A DNA stretch of 64,000 nucleotides from Sceloporus undulatus (GCF_019175285.1 NC_056528.1:21269980-21333979), one strand, 5' to 3'; counted from the first letter of the stretch, positions 33,601 through 44,465 are shown. Program-made: numbers and translations. The notes: generated by a model from the letters alone, not told the origin.

Positions 33601-36600
33601 CATGCTTCCCTGCAGCCTCAGCTCTTATACCACATTGGCATTAAATTCATTGCAACTTTAGATCAGGCTTGGGACATCCAGATTTGGGGAAGTGAATGAT
33701 AGCAGAAGACACGGAAGAGTGTGGGGCAGCAGGAGAGAATCACAACTTTATTCTGCTGAGTCCTGACCGAAGGGGCCAGACCCCCTGGGCATGCTTCTTT
33801 GACAGCCTGGGTATGATGTTCAGTTGTGTCTGCCTACCAAGAGCTCCCCCACCCTTTGCTATAGTCTGCTTTGATGCTCTTGTGTGATGTCTCAGTAATG
33901 TGTTCCCTGGGGTCAAAAGAATTGCCCAAGAGGTTACTATACAGTAAGTATAAACTATAGACTCAGTAGAATAAATAGCCTTTTTTCTCCCAAATTCTCC
34001 TCTCTCCGTAATAGGATGATCCCTTTAAGGTAAAGACTGGTGGAATGGTGGACATGAAGAAGCTGAAGGAACGAGGCAAGGACAGGTAGGAGGGCTGTCA
34101 CAGCTTACTTTTGTAGCCAGGGTGGACAACTTCAATGTTGATTTACAATGTTGATTTACAATGGAAGGCTCGTAAATTTGTGCATGGCTTTCTAATTTTA
34201 GAATCAGTTAACTTTATAGTGCTTAACTCTGACTGCATTACAACCTAAGATATGTAATATTTTAAGATTAGTAATCTTAAAAGTATTACTAATGACATTA
34301 ATCAGGATTAGTAATGGTATTGTATTAGTGTTTACACAATGCCTTTCTGCCAGTGCATAGTGTATAGTAATGGTTTATATTCTAATGCATTCTGCCAAAA
34401 AAGAAAAGAAACGTATGAGGGTAAAGAACAATAAGTATATAAATACCAGACCCTGTCTGGTCTCAGAAGCTAAGCAGGGTCAGCCTTGGTTAGTACTTTG
34501 ATGGGAGACTGCCAAGGAATACCACGTGCTGCAGGCTGTGTTTCAGAGGAAGGAATTGGCAAAACCACAGGGAAATTAATCGAGTCACCATAAGTTGACA
34601 GGCAACTTAAAAGATACACACATGCACACATAGAGAGCTATTATAGTTGTACCATTAGTTGAACTAATCTTGAACTGTTCTAATAGTAACTCTGTTAATC
34701 AGGAACCAAAATCATCAACTGTTATTAGAACCAGATCTGTGCATTGTGAACTTATACTAACCATGATTTGTTGTGATGTTCAAAATTGTCAAACTTCTCA
34801 AACTGTAGTTTGCATGTGGTGCATTTGGGAGTCCCAAATATGCTTTGGGTTCTAAACTATAACTAGCACATTCATTCATGGTTTCACTTAGTCTTTGCAG
34901 GGCACTTTTTAAAAAAGCAGTTCTGTGTAGGCAAATTCTTTTGTTGTCTTTATAGGATCAATGAAGAAGAGGACCTCAACCTTGGGACTTCATTTTCAGC
35001 AGAGACCAACAGAAGGGATGAAGATGCTGACATGTAAGTGTTTTGCCATATCCTAATTAGCAGTGTGGAGGTGCTCTTCCATTGTCTATATTGCAATACT
35101 TTTCCTAGCATATTTGTATTGCTCTGTGTATTCATCTGTGGTTGCCAAGTTGGATATGGGATGAGGCTCTTGTAACTTCAAGCTAGACCAGAGATGGGCA
35201 AATGTGGAAGGCTAGGGGGCTGGCTGCATTAGCTCCCCAGTAGATCTTGGAAGATTGCAACTGCTCATGCAAAAAAACAGAACATCAACTAGCCCTTAGT
35301 GTTTTTGCCCCCGAATGCCCTCTAGGAAGCATGGGGGCATTTCCACCATGTTTCAGAAGGCCCTTTTTGACAACAGGAAGTGAGCAAACATCACTTCCTG
35401 ATCATTTCTTGGTTTAAAAAAGGCCTAAAACATGTTGAAAATGTGCCTCAAGCCCATAGAGGATGTAGGGTCCAGAAACATTCTTTTAGAGATTTTTGGA
35501 AAAACTGTTTTTTGTCTCCTGGGGGTCTGGCAAGGAGGCTCCAAATGTGGCAGAAATACCACACATACTCCTAAAGGGCATTAGAAGACATTTTGGAGCC
35601 AAAAAAAAATGACTCTTAGGGGGCTCTGGGAGTCACAAAAAAGTCCTTGGGGCAGCATGGGGCCTGTAGGCCACACTGTGCCTTCCTCTGAGCTTGACTA
35701 AGGTACCTCCTTTCCCTTTCAAACCTGGACTTTCAGGTGTAACAGTCCCCTCCCAGCATGGGTCTTGCCTCCCTGCTGAAGAGCGGCCAGAGGGGGCACG
35801 GAGACACCAGCCACAAGAACAGAACATGGTGCTCTCTGCCCTCCTCCCCTGCTCTCCACCAAAGAGATAACGGCCGTGTTAGATGGGGATGGCTGCAGGT
35901 AAAAGTTCAAGTATGAAAAGTAAAGTTGGACAGGTACCTTCATCCAGGTTGATGGAGTTTTATGATATCTCATTCTGTCTTTCAATCTGTTCAGGATTCA
36001 GGTCAGAAGAGCCCTATTCTGTATCGAGCCTGGCAACCCTATCATCATCATTCACCTAAATTTATTAGATGCCTTTTTCTAAGAAAAGACCTTGGGACAC
36101 CTTTTGTGTGTTATGAGTAGCCATGGATTGGTTTGTTGAATTCTGGCTTATTGTGATGTTCAAATCTGTCTCTGGTAACAAGATGTGATTTGTTAACCAG
36201 CCACAATAATCTGCTGGGAAAGTTTTTCTGCCATGAACAGCATCTCTTTAAAGGAAAACTGGCAGAAGCCTCCAACCCCTTAAATAAGTTATTTATTAAA
36301 ACTATAGATTGATCACATCCCTGCTCATCAGGCTGCCAAAACAGTGCAATGTATTAGAAACAATGGCTGGCATTCTGCTTGGGACTTGGATCTTTGTAAA
36401 TGGCCTTATGTATATAGGATATTGAACTGAATATTCCACATGTCTATTTTAACCCAAGGATGTCTGTGACATTGCATTGTATAGCCCGATAACTCAGTTG
36501 GCTCTGATGCGCCTTAGGGCATCTGGAAATTGACTAAAAAATGCTGGTGTATGTGATGTGCATCAGGAATGCCTGATGCACATTGGCAGACTTTTGCCAC

Positions 36601-39285
36601 CATCTGGATGTGCATCTTTGCAATTCATTCACAAGACGTTGTTGAGTTTCTGCAGCATAGATACAGATTTGTAAAGTTACAAAATGTAGACGGTGATATA
36701 GGATCTCAACCATTATTTTAAAACTATTTAAAAACATTTTAAAGCCAGGATTCAGTTTTCTAGTCGTTGACCTCTGAGATATTGTGTCTCTGTTCAGGAT
36801 GAAATACATTGAAACTGAGCTGAAGAAGAGGAAGGGGATTGTGGAAAACGAGGAGCAGAAAGTGAAGCAGAAGAATGCGGAGGACTGTCTGTATGAGCTC
36901 CCTGAGAGCATCCGTGTCTCTTCAGCCAAGAAGACAGAAGAGATGCTGTCCAACCAGATGTTGAGCGGCATTCCAGAGGTGGACCTCGGAATTGAGTAGG
37001 AGGCTTGAGATGCAGGAGAGCCTTAGAAAGAAACTGGGTGTCCCTGTGAGGCAGGCAATTTCTCCCTAAACCTGACTTATCCTCATGGGTCTGTTGTGAG
37101 ACCAAAAGTGGGGTCAGGTGACAGAGAGCCCTATATGCCACCTTTTGCCCATGAGAAAGAAAGCAATTTGGCTAATAAGTAAGACTGATGGGACCAGTTT
37201 TAATGTAGGTGGGAAGAGGAGAACGTGAGATAGAGTATTGAAAAGCTAATACTGGCGTAGCTTAGTTTACAAAGTGTACGACAAGAGGTTCCTTTTTACA
37301 AAGTCATTTTGTGCCTGCCTACCCTTTTCCTCTTTGTCTACTCTAGCTGGGGAGGATGGTGAACAAGGGCTGTAAAAACCAGAAAGTTTTGATGTGAGAT
37401 TGCACACATGTCTATAGTACTGTAGCCATGTGTGCCTCCTTACAATAGGCAAGGTAAACAGCAGCTGCCTCCAGAATCCTTTCTGAACATGAACAGCAAA
37501 ACAGATAAAAGGCAATAGCAGATAAGTGTGCCTCACCAGCTACCCTCCCCCCCTCATAGACACATACAAAGCATAATTCTATAGCTTTAGCCACCAAAAT
37601 GGCCATCGTAAGAAAGTGCAAAGCTGGTGAAAGAAAATTAATTCCTTGATTCATTTTGGAAGACATCTTCAAGGGGTCTCTAGAAGGTTCAACAAGTTGA
37701 AGCAAGGCTTCCCAGAACTAGTTTCATTTTACATGTATATATTGTTTTGGATAAAAAGTTTGCTGAAATATGTTGAACTGCTCCCTCTTCCTTCTATGTA
37801 GCTTCTGCCCGTCATACTAATTTTTTTACTTACAGAAGTAGTGGCCAAGGGAGGTGTACTGGGAGGTGTAGTGGACAATCCAACTTTGAAACAGTGACAC
37901 TTTGCAGGTGGTGTCAGCCAAATTGGATACCTGGCTTACCTAATGGTAATATCTTTCTGCATAGTATGAAATATGTCTCATTTTTTTCTTCTCTGTTTCT
38001 ATAGAGCAAAGATCAAAAACATAATCTCCACCGAGGAGGCCAAGGCACGATTGTTAGCTGAACAGCAGAATAAAAAGAAAGACAGTGAAACCTCATTTGT
38101 GCCCACAAACATGGCTGTGAACTATGTCCAGCACAACAGATGTGAGTCATATGTGTGTATTTTTGTGTTTAAAATCTCTTCTGTGCAAGGACTGATTTGT
38201 CTTAAAGCAGAAAGCAAAGTCTGTGATGGAAGGTGAGAAAGAAGGTAGAGAAGACTTTGAGTTGAAGAATCCTTAAAGGCTCATTCATGCCATTCAAGCC
38301 ATGGTTTGGTGTTGCACATGAATCCAACCCATTGTCTCAGTATTGCTTGCCAATGTTACTGTAATATTTAGAACTGATGGAGGTATCTCTTTCCAGTTTA
38401 TCATGAAGAACTGAATGCACCAGTGAGGAGGAATAAGGAGGAACCCAAAGCTCGTCCATTGAGAGTAGGAGATACTGAGAAACCAGAACCTGAAAGTAAG
38501 TTTGTTTATATGTTTGCTTATTCAATTTATACCTCATCTTTCTCCCACCAAGGAACCCAATGCAGCTTACAGTAATTTAAAATAGAAGTTGGCTAAAATG
38601 TTACATTACAGAATTAAACAGGAACAAGAACAACATTAGTACTATTAACAGTACTATGCACAGTGCTAACCAGTGGAATGAGTGAATCACCATGGCCCAA
38701 TGCATAGTGTTCAATGATGTGCATTAGGGTGCTGCATGGTGTGCGTCTGAATACTGGCTAGCAAGTGCCTGAATGCAATGGAAGTGCAAATGTGCATCCG
38801 TTCACTCTTGCTAGTGCCCATATACTCTATGTAAATCTGTAATGTGGTTTTGTTATGTTTCAGCAATGTAGCTATAGTTTTGTAAAGTAACAAAAAGTAG
38901 ACAGAGGGTGGACGGCTATCTATAGGGAGTGCTTTGACTGTGTCTCCCTAAATGGCAGAATGGGGTTGGAGTGGATGATCTTTGTGGTCTCTTCCTGCTC
39001 TAGGATGCTAGTACATTTTGAGGTGGGTTCTTGGTCATAGATAACAAATGTATGGGCTAGTACGTTAAGATGAAAGAAATCCACCAGATACGATTAATGT
39101 ATTGTAGGAGGGATATTACACTAGTTCTCATTTAAATATCATCGTTTCATAAAGTTTATTAACTATAACTTAATTTCTGCCTTTGTGTTGTAGGGTCTCC
39201 GCCGAACCGCAAGCGTCCACCAAATGAGAAAGCGACAGATGACTATCACTATGAAAAATTCAAGAAAATGAACAGGCGCTATTGA
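30584..39285 (+). CDS. C9orf78: C9orf78 / TLS1-family splicing-linked protein (9 exons, complete)
   Basis: Nuclear coiled, charged protein of the hepatocellular-carcinoma-associated antigen 59 / Tls1 family. Human C9orf78 associates with spliceosomal factors including BRR2, and the yeast relative is needed for telomere-related splicing. The spliced CDS is 858 nt and gives 285 residues (human 289). The ATG at 30,584 begins MPGGRSFRRRRADSEAEEDE. Conserved segments in order: VDMKKLKERGKD, LGTSFSAETNRRDEDADMMK, YIETELKKRKGIVENEEQK, CLYELPESIRVSSAKKTEEM, FVPTNMAVNYVQHNRFYHEE, and a basic C-terminus ATDDYHYEKFKKMNRRY before TGA at 39,283-39,285. All junctions are GT/AG and keep frame. It is divergent from USP20 and ASS1 follows downstream. 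I saw no canonical AATAAA close after the stop. The gene looks intact. Confidence 0.97.
30854..31250 (-). repeat. CR1 3' end, opposite orientation to 29,751-30,295
   Basis: GAATCATAGAATGATAGAGT at the left (complement of the CR1 terminus), GGCCATCCAGCCTCTGCTTA and GGGCTATCATATCACCTCTT. In C9orf78 intron 1, about 200 bp after exon 1. Confidence 0.85.
31275..31375 (+). repeat. CR1 terminal tail
   Basis: GAGAGTTCCTGCATGGCAGA then GGACTGGATCAGGGCCCTTG. A short 3' piece facing the preceding CR1. Confidence 0.75.
31669..31800. repeat. Polypurine tract and SINE tail
   Basis: About 90 nt of nearly pure A/G (31,669-31,758), then GAGTTGAAGGTACACAACAA. Ends about 20 bp before C9orf78 exon 2. Confidence 0.75.
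31821..31880 (+). CDS. C9orf78: C9orf78 exon 2
   Basis: 60 nt: LKLEEAKEVQSLRRRPNGV. Acceptor CTCTCCCAG, donor GTAAGG. Confidence 0.95.
32362..32882 (-). repeat. CR1 LINE 3' region (about 520 bp)
   Basis: GAGTCATAGAATTAGAATAG, CCTCTGTTTCAAGACCTCTA, CCTTGTAATTTGAATCCATT, CATACCCAGCTCCCTAAATT and TTCAATACAGTATTCCAAT match the complement of CR1 over its 3' half kilobase. C9orf78 intron 2. Confidence 0.85.
33194..33245 (+). CDS. C9orf78: C9orf78 exon 3
   Basis: 52 nt: AAALLVGERLPEETTLV after a split Ser codon. Acceptor CCCCCAAG, donor GTAAG. Confidence 0.94.
33246..34014 (+). other. C9orf78 intron 3, no recognised element
   Basis: No repeat or RNA gene recognised in this intron. Confidence 0.45.
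34015..34085 (+). CDS. C9orf78: C9orf78 exon 4
   Basis: 71 nt: DDPFKVKTGGMVDMKKLKER then GKD. Donor GTAGGA. Confidence 0.96.
34442..34622 (+). repeat. 5S rRNA-derived SINE with Bov-B-like tail
   Basis: CCCTGTCTGGTCTCAGAAGC, TAAGCAGGGTCAGCCTTGGT, TTAGTACTTTGATGGGAGAC and CACGTGCTGCAGGCTGTG follow 5S rRNA from its A box region to the 3' end. Then TCACCATAAGTTGACAGGCA and an ACTTAAAAGATACACAC tail. Not a functional 5S gene. Confidence 0.88.
34956..35033 (+). CDS. C9orf78: C9orf78 exon 5
   Basis: 78 nt: INEEEDLNLGTSFSAETNRR then DEDAD. Donor GTAAGTG splits the Met codon. Confidence 0.96.
35189..35690 (+). mobile_element. hAT-type nonautonomous element, 502 bp, with 8-bp TSD
   Basis: Flanked by AGCTAGAC (35,181-35,188) and AGCTTGAC (35,691-35,698), 7 of 8 identical. 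The left end CAGAGATGGGCAAATGTGG and the complement of the right end CAGAGGAAGGCACAGTGTGG are imperfect terminal repeats. C9orf78 intron 5. Confidence 0.85.
35700..36797 (+). other. C9orf78 intron 5, remainder
   Basis: A short L2-like 3' piece at about 36,050-36,110 (minus). Otherwise unplaced. Confidence 0.4.
36798..36995 (+). CDS. C9orf78: C9orf78 exon 6
   Basis: 198 nt: MKYIETELKKRKGIVENEEQ through SNQMLSGIPEVDLGI. The frame would read into a TAG in the intron if not spliced; donor GTAGGA inside GAG. Confidence 0.96.
37000..38004 (+). other. C9orf78 intron 6, no recognised element
   Basis: No repeat family recognised. Confidence 0.45.
38005..38141 (+). CDS. C9orf78: C9orf78 exon 7
   Basis: 137 nt: AKIKNIISTEEAKARLLAEQ through TNMAVNYVQHNR. 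Acceptor TTTCTATAG, donor GTGAGT. Confidence 0.96.
38397..38495 (+). CDS. C9orf78: C9orf78 exon 8
   Basis: 99 nt: FYHEELNAPVRRNKEEPKAR through VGDTEKPEPE. Donor GTAAGT. Confidence 0.96.
38524..38665 (-). repeat. LINE 3' UTR, L2-like (minus)
   Basis: TTATACCTCATCTTTCTCCC and GGAACCCAATGCAGCTTACA are the complement of the common LINE 3' end. Confidence 0.55.
38915..39012 (+). repeat. CR1 terminal tail
   Basis: GGCAGAATGGGGTTGGAGTG, ATCTTTGTGGTCTCTTCCTG. Short 3' fragment in C9orf78 intron 8. Confidence 0.6.
39194..39285 (+). CDS. C9orf78: C9orf78 exon 9 (terminal)
   Basis: 92 nt including the stop: SPPNRKRPPNEKATDDYHYE, KFKKMNRRY, TGA. The 3' UTR probably runs to about 39,550; polyadenylation site unclear. 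Confidence 0.96.
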
Positions 39286-39784
39286 AGCTGGCCTGTCTGG
39301 ATCAACCTACAAAATTCACCTATGTTTTTCATTTTCTAGTGGCCAGAAAAAGAAATGTGGATATATTGTGAAAACAGGGATCTCCTTCCCTTCTTGCAGA
39401 TATTAGTTTTGTCCTAAGCATCCTCTATGGAATTTACTTGTACAGTGATCACTGACTCCTCATCTTTCCATGCTTGTAATGTGTTGGCTTTTGTAGTATA
39501 AAACTTTCTATTTTAAACAAACTTGACTTGGTGGACTTTCTTGTATACGTACTTTAATGAAACTGGATGATCAGAAATTTAGATATTTGTTTGTTCATTT
39601 AATTTAATTTTTTTACTTGAAGGCACATACACACACAAGGGCATGAAAACTGGTGGAGAGATGCGGTAAGGCTGACATCTTCTGGCTAATAATAACCAAG
39701 ACAAGCTTAATGTACAACGAACAAGATGCCATACACAGCCTCAAGAAGAACCTTATTAATGTAAAGTTATTTACCTGGCCATTG

Positions 39785-40022
39785 GCAGGACTCTAAATGG
39801 TTTGGGTTCTGGGTTGTAACTCTGGAGACCAGGGTTGAAATCCCAGCTTGGCCATGAAACCCACTGGGTGACCTTGCCCATGTCACACGTTTTCAGCCTC
39901 AGACGACGGCAATGGCAAACCCTCTCTGAAGCAAATGGCCAAGAAAACCCCATTATAGGTTCACCTTAAGCTAAGGTCACAGTAAGTCAGAAACAACTTC
40001 AAGGTACACAACAAGAACAACA
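39785..40022 (+). repeat. tRNA-derived SINE (Sauria type)
   Basis: ACTCTGGAGACCAGGGTTGA, TTGGCCATGAAACCCACTGG, TTTTCAGCCTCAGACGACGG and CAACTTCAAGGTACACAACA. Confidence 0.9.
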
Positions 40023-40179
40023 GGATTATAACTTCTGGGACAATGTTGCTGTTGCATGAGCTACTGTTCAGAATTTGATGATGGAATTTCATTCCATCAC
40101 CACCCTTACAATCATAAGTCAGTAACAGAGGACCATTTGGTGTGTGGAGTACTTGTCCCTTAGGGTTCATTGCCCTAAC

Positions 40180-40680
40180 TTCTATAATGTCTTCAAACAA
40201 AAATCCACCAGTGATATTTTTATTGGCCAACAGAAATGCACAATATACTCATTGCAAGCTTTTGAAGCTCCATCGGCTTCTTCATCAGGCAAGATGTTAC
40301 ATACCAAACAGGAGAAAAATTGGAGATGTTAGTAAGATGCCTGCATTTTGTTGTTTCTGCCCTTAGTTGAGATGGTGGTGATGGGGGCTATCTTTAGCAG
40401 GCTGGCTCCTCCTCCTCTGACTATGTGGCAAGTCCAGGAAATTTAAAGTCCTTTTGCATATCAACAAGGATTCCTCTTTTGCAGTCCAATATGTCTCCAA
40501 TCCTGTGAGGCCACGGGCCTCTTTGTAGGCAGAGAACAATGGATTCCTTAAAAAGTCTATGTTTTTGCATCAAGAACATTTTGTTAGGTATGATTAGTAA
40601 ACCAGTCCCTGTTCCTGGATCTTTGACAGCAGTGCAATATGTGGGTATTAGTAGGTTGTGACTCTTCCCCATGCTATGAA
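40180..40680 (-). repeat. Penelope-like retroelement remnant (tentative)
   Basis: The minus strand reads CCTGATGAAGAAGCCGATGG then AGCTTCAAAAGCTTGCAATG and GTTGGCCAATAAAAATATCA, wording typical of the 3' end of vertebrate Penelope-like elements. Old; family assignment from memory. Confidence 0.45.
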
Positions 40681-41080
40681 AATTTTCACACAGAAGTTGT
40701 GATTAAAATAACTGGAACGTTCCAAGTTCTTCTTTCGCTGACCTGGCCCTGCAGGCTGGTTGCTGTCTCTCCTCCAACTGGAGATGCGCAAGAAAACTTG
40801 TGACTGTGGGATGTGTGCTGAGAAGGGAAAAACAGGATTAAACTTTGAACACTGTCAACAGAGGAGACAAAAGAAGCCTGAGTTTTGCATTTGGTTTGTT
40901 AGTAGCAGCAACCTTGGAGAGATGCCAGGATTACACTCTGTTTGCTTTTGGGAAAACTGACATTGCTCTAACATCCGAATGGGTAAAGTGCAGTCTTCCA
41001 AGGTTGTTTTTGAATCCCAAGGTATATCCCTTTACCAAGCTGGATACCCTCTGCTCAAAAAATATTTCCCCCTGTTCTTG

Positions 41081-41082
<2 letters not shown>

Positions 41083-41131
<49 letters not shown>

Positions 41132-41157
41132 NNNNNNNNNNATTATTATTTTTATCC
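41083..41157. repeat. (AAT)n microsatellite with 10-N gap
   Basis: About 16 AAT/TAA units run into the gap at 41,132-41,141 and continue as ATT. Likely the LINE tail; assembly collapsed or broken here. Confidence 0.9.
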
Positions 41158-42243
41158 CGCCCCTCTGCACAATGCAACCGGGGCATCTTACAACATTAAA
41201 ATATACGCTCCATATCCCACAATCCCACCCCCCTTAAAATACAATTAAACAGTTAACAATTTAAAACATCACTTAAAAATAATAACAGATCAAGAGTAAC
41301 TGCAGCAGAGTCAGGGGTAAACAGGTTGGACTTTCTTTTGGTGGCTGGGTATTTAGTCAGAAAGGCCTGCTGGAAGAGATCCATCTTAACAGCTTTTTAA
41401 AAGCTGTTTAAGGTGGTAATATGACGGATCACATCTGGCAGGGCATTCCATAATCTGGACCGGTTGCCGAAAAGGTCCTCTGGGCGGTTGCAGACAACCT
41501 AGTTTTTATAGGTTGCAGCAAGTTCCTCCCAGAGGACCTGAGTGTATGGGGTGGATTGTATGGAAGGAGTCGGTCCTGAAGTTAAGTTGGACCCAAGCCA
41601 TTTAGGGCTTTAAAGGTGATAACCAAAACCTTGTACTGGGCCAGAAACTAATTCTCAGCCAATGAAGTGATCTTAAGATCGGTGTTATGTGGTCTCTTCT
41701 AGTTGTACCTGAGACCAACCTGGTTGCCATATTCTGTACTAGTTGAAGTTTCTGGACCAAGCACAAGGGTGGCCCCATGCAGAGTACATTACAGAAATCA
41801 AGATGGGAGATTACCAGCATATGCACCACAGTTTCAAAGTCCCTGATGTCCAGGAAAGGGCACAGTTGGAGTATCAGCCAAAGCTGATAACAGGCACTCC
41901 TGACTGTCACATTTACCTGATTCGTCATCTGGAGCAATGGATCAAGGAGCACCCCCAGACTGCGAACACAGTCCTTTGAGGGGAGTGTGACCCCATCCAG
42001 GACTGCAGGTTGTATCCCAATACCTGGGTTCAGGGTTGCTACTGTGAGTACCTTCATTTTGTCTGGATTCAGCTTCAATCTGTTTTCCCTCATCCAGTCC
42101 ATTACCACTTTAAGACAATCACTGAGAGGAGAGACACCATCTGAAGTCAAAGCTGAGACCGAGACATGGAGAAATATATCTGGGTGTCATCAGCGTACTG
42201 CTAACACTCCACCCCATGTCTTTGAACGATCTCTCCCAGCAAC

Positions 42244-42290
<47 letters not shown>

Positions 42291-43330
42291 ATTGAATAGC
42301 ATCGAGGACAGGATGGTGCCTTGTGGGACACCACAATTAAGCTCTTTTTTAGTAGAGCAACTGTCCCTGAGCATCACTCTCTGGAATCTGCCCAAGAGGA
42401 AGGAACAGAACCACTGCAATGCAGTGCCTCCAATTCCTAACCTTCTCAGGCGATCCAAGAGGAAATCATGATCTATTGTATCAAAAGCTGCTGAGAAGTC
42501 CAGTAATACCAACAGGGTCACACTGCCCCTGTCAATGCCCAGACGGAGGTCATCAGCCAAGGCAACCACGGCAGTCTCAACTCCATATCCTGTCCTAAAG
42601 CCAGTTTGAAATGGATCTAGATAATTGGTTTCCTTCAAGACAGCTTGGAGTTGAAGAGCAACCACACTCTTGATCACTTTGCTCAGAAAAGGTAATAATG
42701 AGACTGTCCTATAGCTGTTCATGTCCAGAGGGTCCAGGGAAGGTTTTTGCAGGAGCGACCTAACCGCTGCTTCCTTCAAACAGGATGGAGCATGACCTTT
42801 CCTAAGGGATGCATTGATGATGTCTCCGAGAAACATCCTCAAGGCATCGCCCCCCTGGATGGCTAGCCACGAAGGGCAAGGATCAAGAGGGCAGGTTGTT
42901 TTTCTCACTCTGCCAAGAAGCTTGTCCATGTCATCAGTACTCACAGATTGAAACTGATCCAGTATAATCTCATCAATCGAGTTGCTGGACAACTTGTCAA
43001 TTGTTTCTGTTACAATACTGTCGTCTAAATCGGCTCTAATCTGAGAGATTTTATCTGCAAAGAAGTTATTGAATGCATCACAGCAGGCCGTTGTTGGGTT
43101 AAGTAATGAGTTCTGCACAGGTGGAACCTGTGTCAGTTTCCTTACCACTTTAAACAGCTCTGCTGGACAGGACTCTGCAGACTCAATACATGCAAAGGAG
43201 AAAGATTTCTGTGCTGCACATATTGCCTCTCTATAAGAACGAAGAAATTTCCTATGATGAGTTCTATCAGATAAGAATCAAGTTCTCTTCCAGACGCACT
43301 CTAGTCATTGTCCAATCCGCTTCATCTTCC
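41086..43330 (-). repeat. L2-clade LINE, 5'-truncated, with reverse transcriptase region
   Basis: On the minus strand, a reverse-transcriptase frame at 43,148-42,201 contains NSYRTVSLLPFLSKVIKSVV, LLVLLDFSAAFDTIDHDFLL and CGVPQGTILSSMLFN. After a (CA)n block comes QYADDTQ (about 42,196-42,178), then NRLKLNPDKMKVLTV, VRSLGVLLDP and RLVSGTTRRDHITPILRSLHW in the frame 42,150-41,602. The 3' UTR ends in an (ATT)n tail with a 10-N gap (41,132-41,141). Inactive: a TAG stop precedes the YADD segment and the frame is broken around it. The family could be L2 or a close CR1-group relative. Confidence 0.85.
42246..42288. repeat. (CA)n microsatellite inside the LINE
   Basis: About 21 CA units between the QGTILSSMLFN and YADD coding parts of the reverse transcriptase. 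Lies in frame as an alternating Cys-Val run. Confidence 0.95.
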
Positions 43331-43334
43331 TAAA

Positions 43335-43505
43335 TTCTTCAGTATACCTTCCATAATTTAAAGATGGCTTTCATGTCCCCCTCTCTACTCCAGCCTAAAG
43401 AAATCCAGTTCCCTAAGTTGGCGCTCATAGGGCTAAGTTTCCAGACTTTTGAACATCTTGTTTGCCCTTCTTTTGGACACATTCTAGCTTGTACTTGCAG
43501 GAATT
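43335..43505 (-). repeat. CR1 LINE internal fragment
   Basis: TTTAAAGATGGCTTTCATGT, CTCTACTCCAGCCTAAAGAA and CCCTTCTTTTGGACACATTC match the complement of the CR1 3' half. Confidence 0.75.
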
Positions 43506-43539
43506 AAAGTTTTATTCAACAGGTATTCCTCCTTGCTGA

Positions 43540-43862
43540 ATTTCTGCTGGCCTGATTGCTTTTAAAGGCACATCACTGCTAGAATGAGCTCAGCTGGCAT
43601 TCTTGGGACTAAGCTGTCATTCCTTGAGGTTCCTAACACCATTTATCCCCCCAGCAGAAATAGTGCAGGGATAAAGGGAGAAGTTTACAGAGGACATATC
43701 CCATTCCTGTGAATAGATAACCTCCTTTATTCCTAGCTCCTCCCTCCTTGCCAAGTGACTGGGGTCTATATTCTGGGACAGCTTGTCAAGAGGAGGCATA
43801 GATTCTCTCTTTTTGCTTTGAGTGACATTTTTCTCTCTGGTGCTGCGTTCCAGTGGTGTGAA
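43540..43862 (+). promoter_or_regulatory. Candidate ASS1 noncoding first exon and promoter
   Basis: Repeat-free segment ending GTGGTGTGAAG|GTAAGTG, a strong donor with last exonic base at 43,862. It precedes the ASS1 exon acceptor at 48,220 with no other donor of equal quality noticed near by. TTTTAAAGG at about 43,560 could be TATA-like. Purely positional; no CpG island is seen. Confidence 0.25.
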
Positions 43863-43869
43863 GGTAAGT

Positions 43870-44250
43870 GAATCTTAAAGTTTGTAGCTGGCAACTTATT
43901 GCAGTCTAAAGTAGTTTCTAAAGTAGGAGACAGATTCATGCAGAGGGAAGGAAGAGATGGGGTAGATGTGTAAGCTAGAGAAGCAAGAGAGGATATTTGG
44001 ACAACATGGGTTTACGCACTGCTGTATTTTTTGTCTTTACTTTTACATGAGCCCATGAGAGTGTTGTTTGCTCCTGTCTGTTGGGTTTATTTCTTGCAAT
44101 GCCTATTTAACTTATCCTAAACCTGCTGCACTTCCATTTTGGTGGGCATTTCTTTGCCATGTCCAGCAATCAATATGTGCAGTTCTCATGTCACAAACTT
44201 GCTGCGGATGGAAAGGAACATAAACCTGCAGAGGCTAAGAGCGTGGTGTA
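43870..44250. other. Unplaced intergenic or first-intron sequence
   Basis: No gene or repeat recognised. Confidence 0.4.
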
Positions 44251-44254
44251 GTGA

Positions 44255-44465
44255 CCAGCATGGTAGTATAAGCATTGGACTATGATTCTAGAGAACAGGG
44301 TTGAAACCCCAGCTCAGCCATGTAAATCCACTGGGTGATCTTGGATTCTCTCAGCCTCAGAGGATGGTGATGGCAAGCCCTCTCTGAAAAAACTCGCCAA
44401 GAAAACCCAGTTTTCTTAGGGTTGTCATAAGTCAGAAGCTAATTGAAGGCACACAAAAACAATAA
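44255..44465 (+). repeat. tRNA-derived SINE (Sauria type)
   Basis: GACCAGCATGGTAGTATAAG, GGGTTGAAACCCCAGCTCAG, TCTCAGCCTCAGAGGATGGT and CTAATTGAAGGCACACAAAA. Confidence 0.88.

Noticed and set aside
34442-34560. A 5S rRNA gene
   Set aside because: Starts inside the 5S sequence, is divergent and continues into a SINE tail, so it is a 5S-derived repeat.
42201-43148. A host gene of 315 codons
   Set aside because: It is the LINE reverse-transcriptase frame, disrupted and flanked by the element's own 3' UTR and tail.
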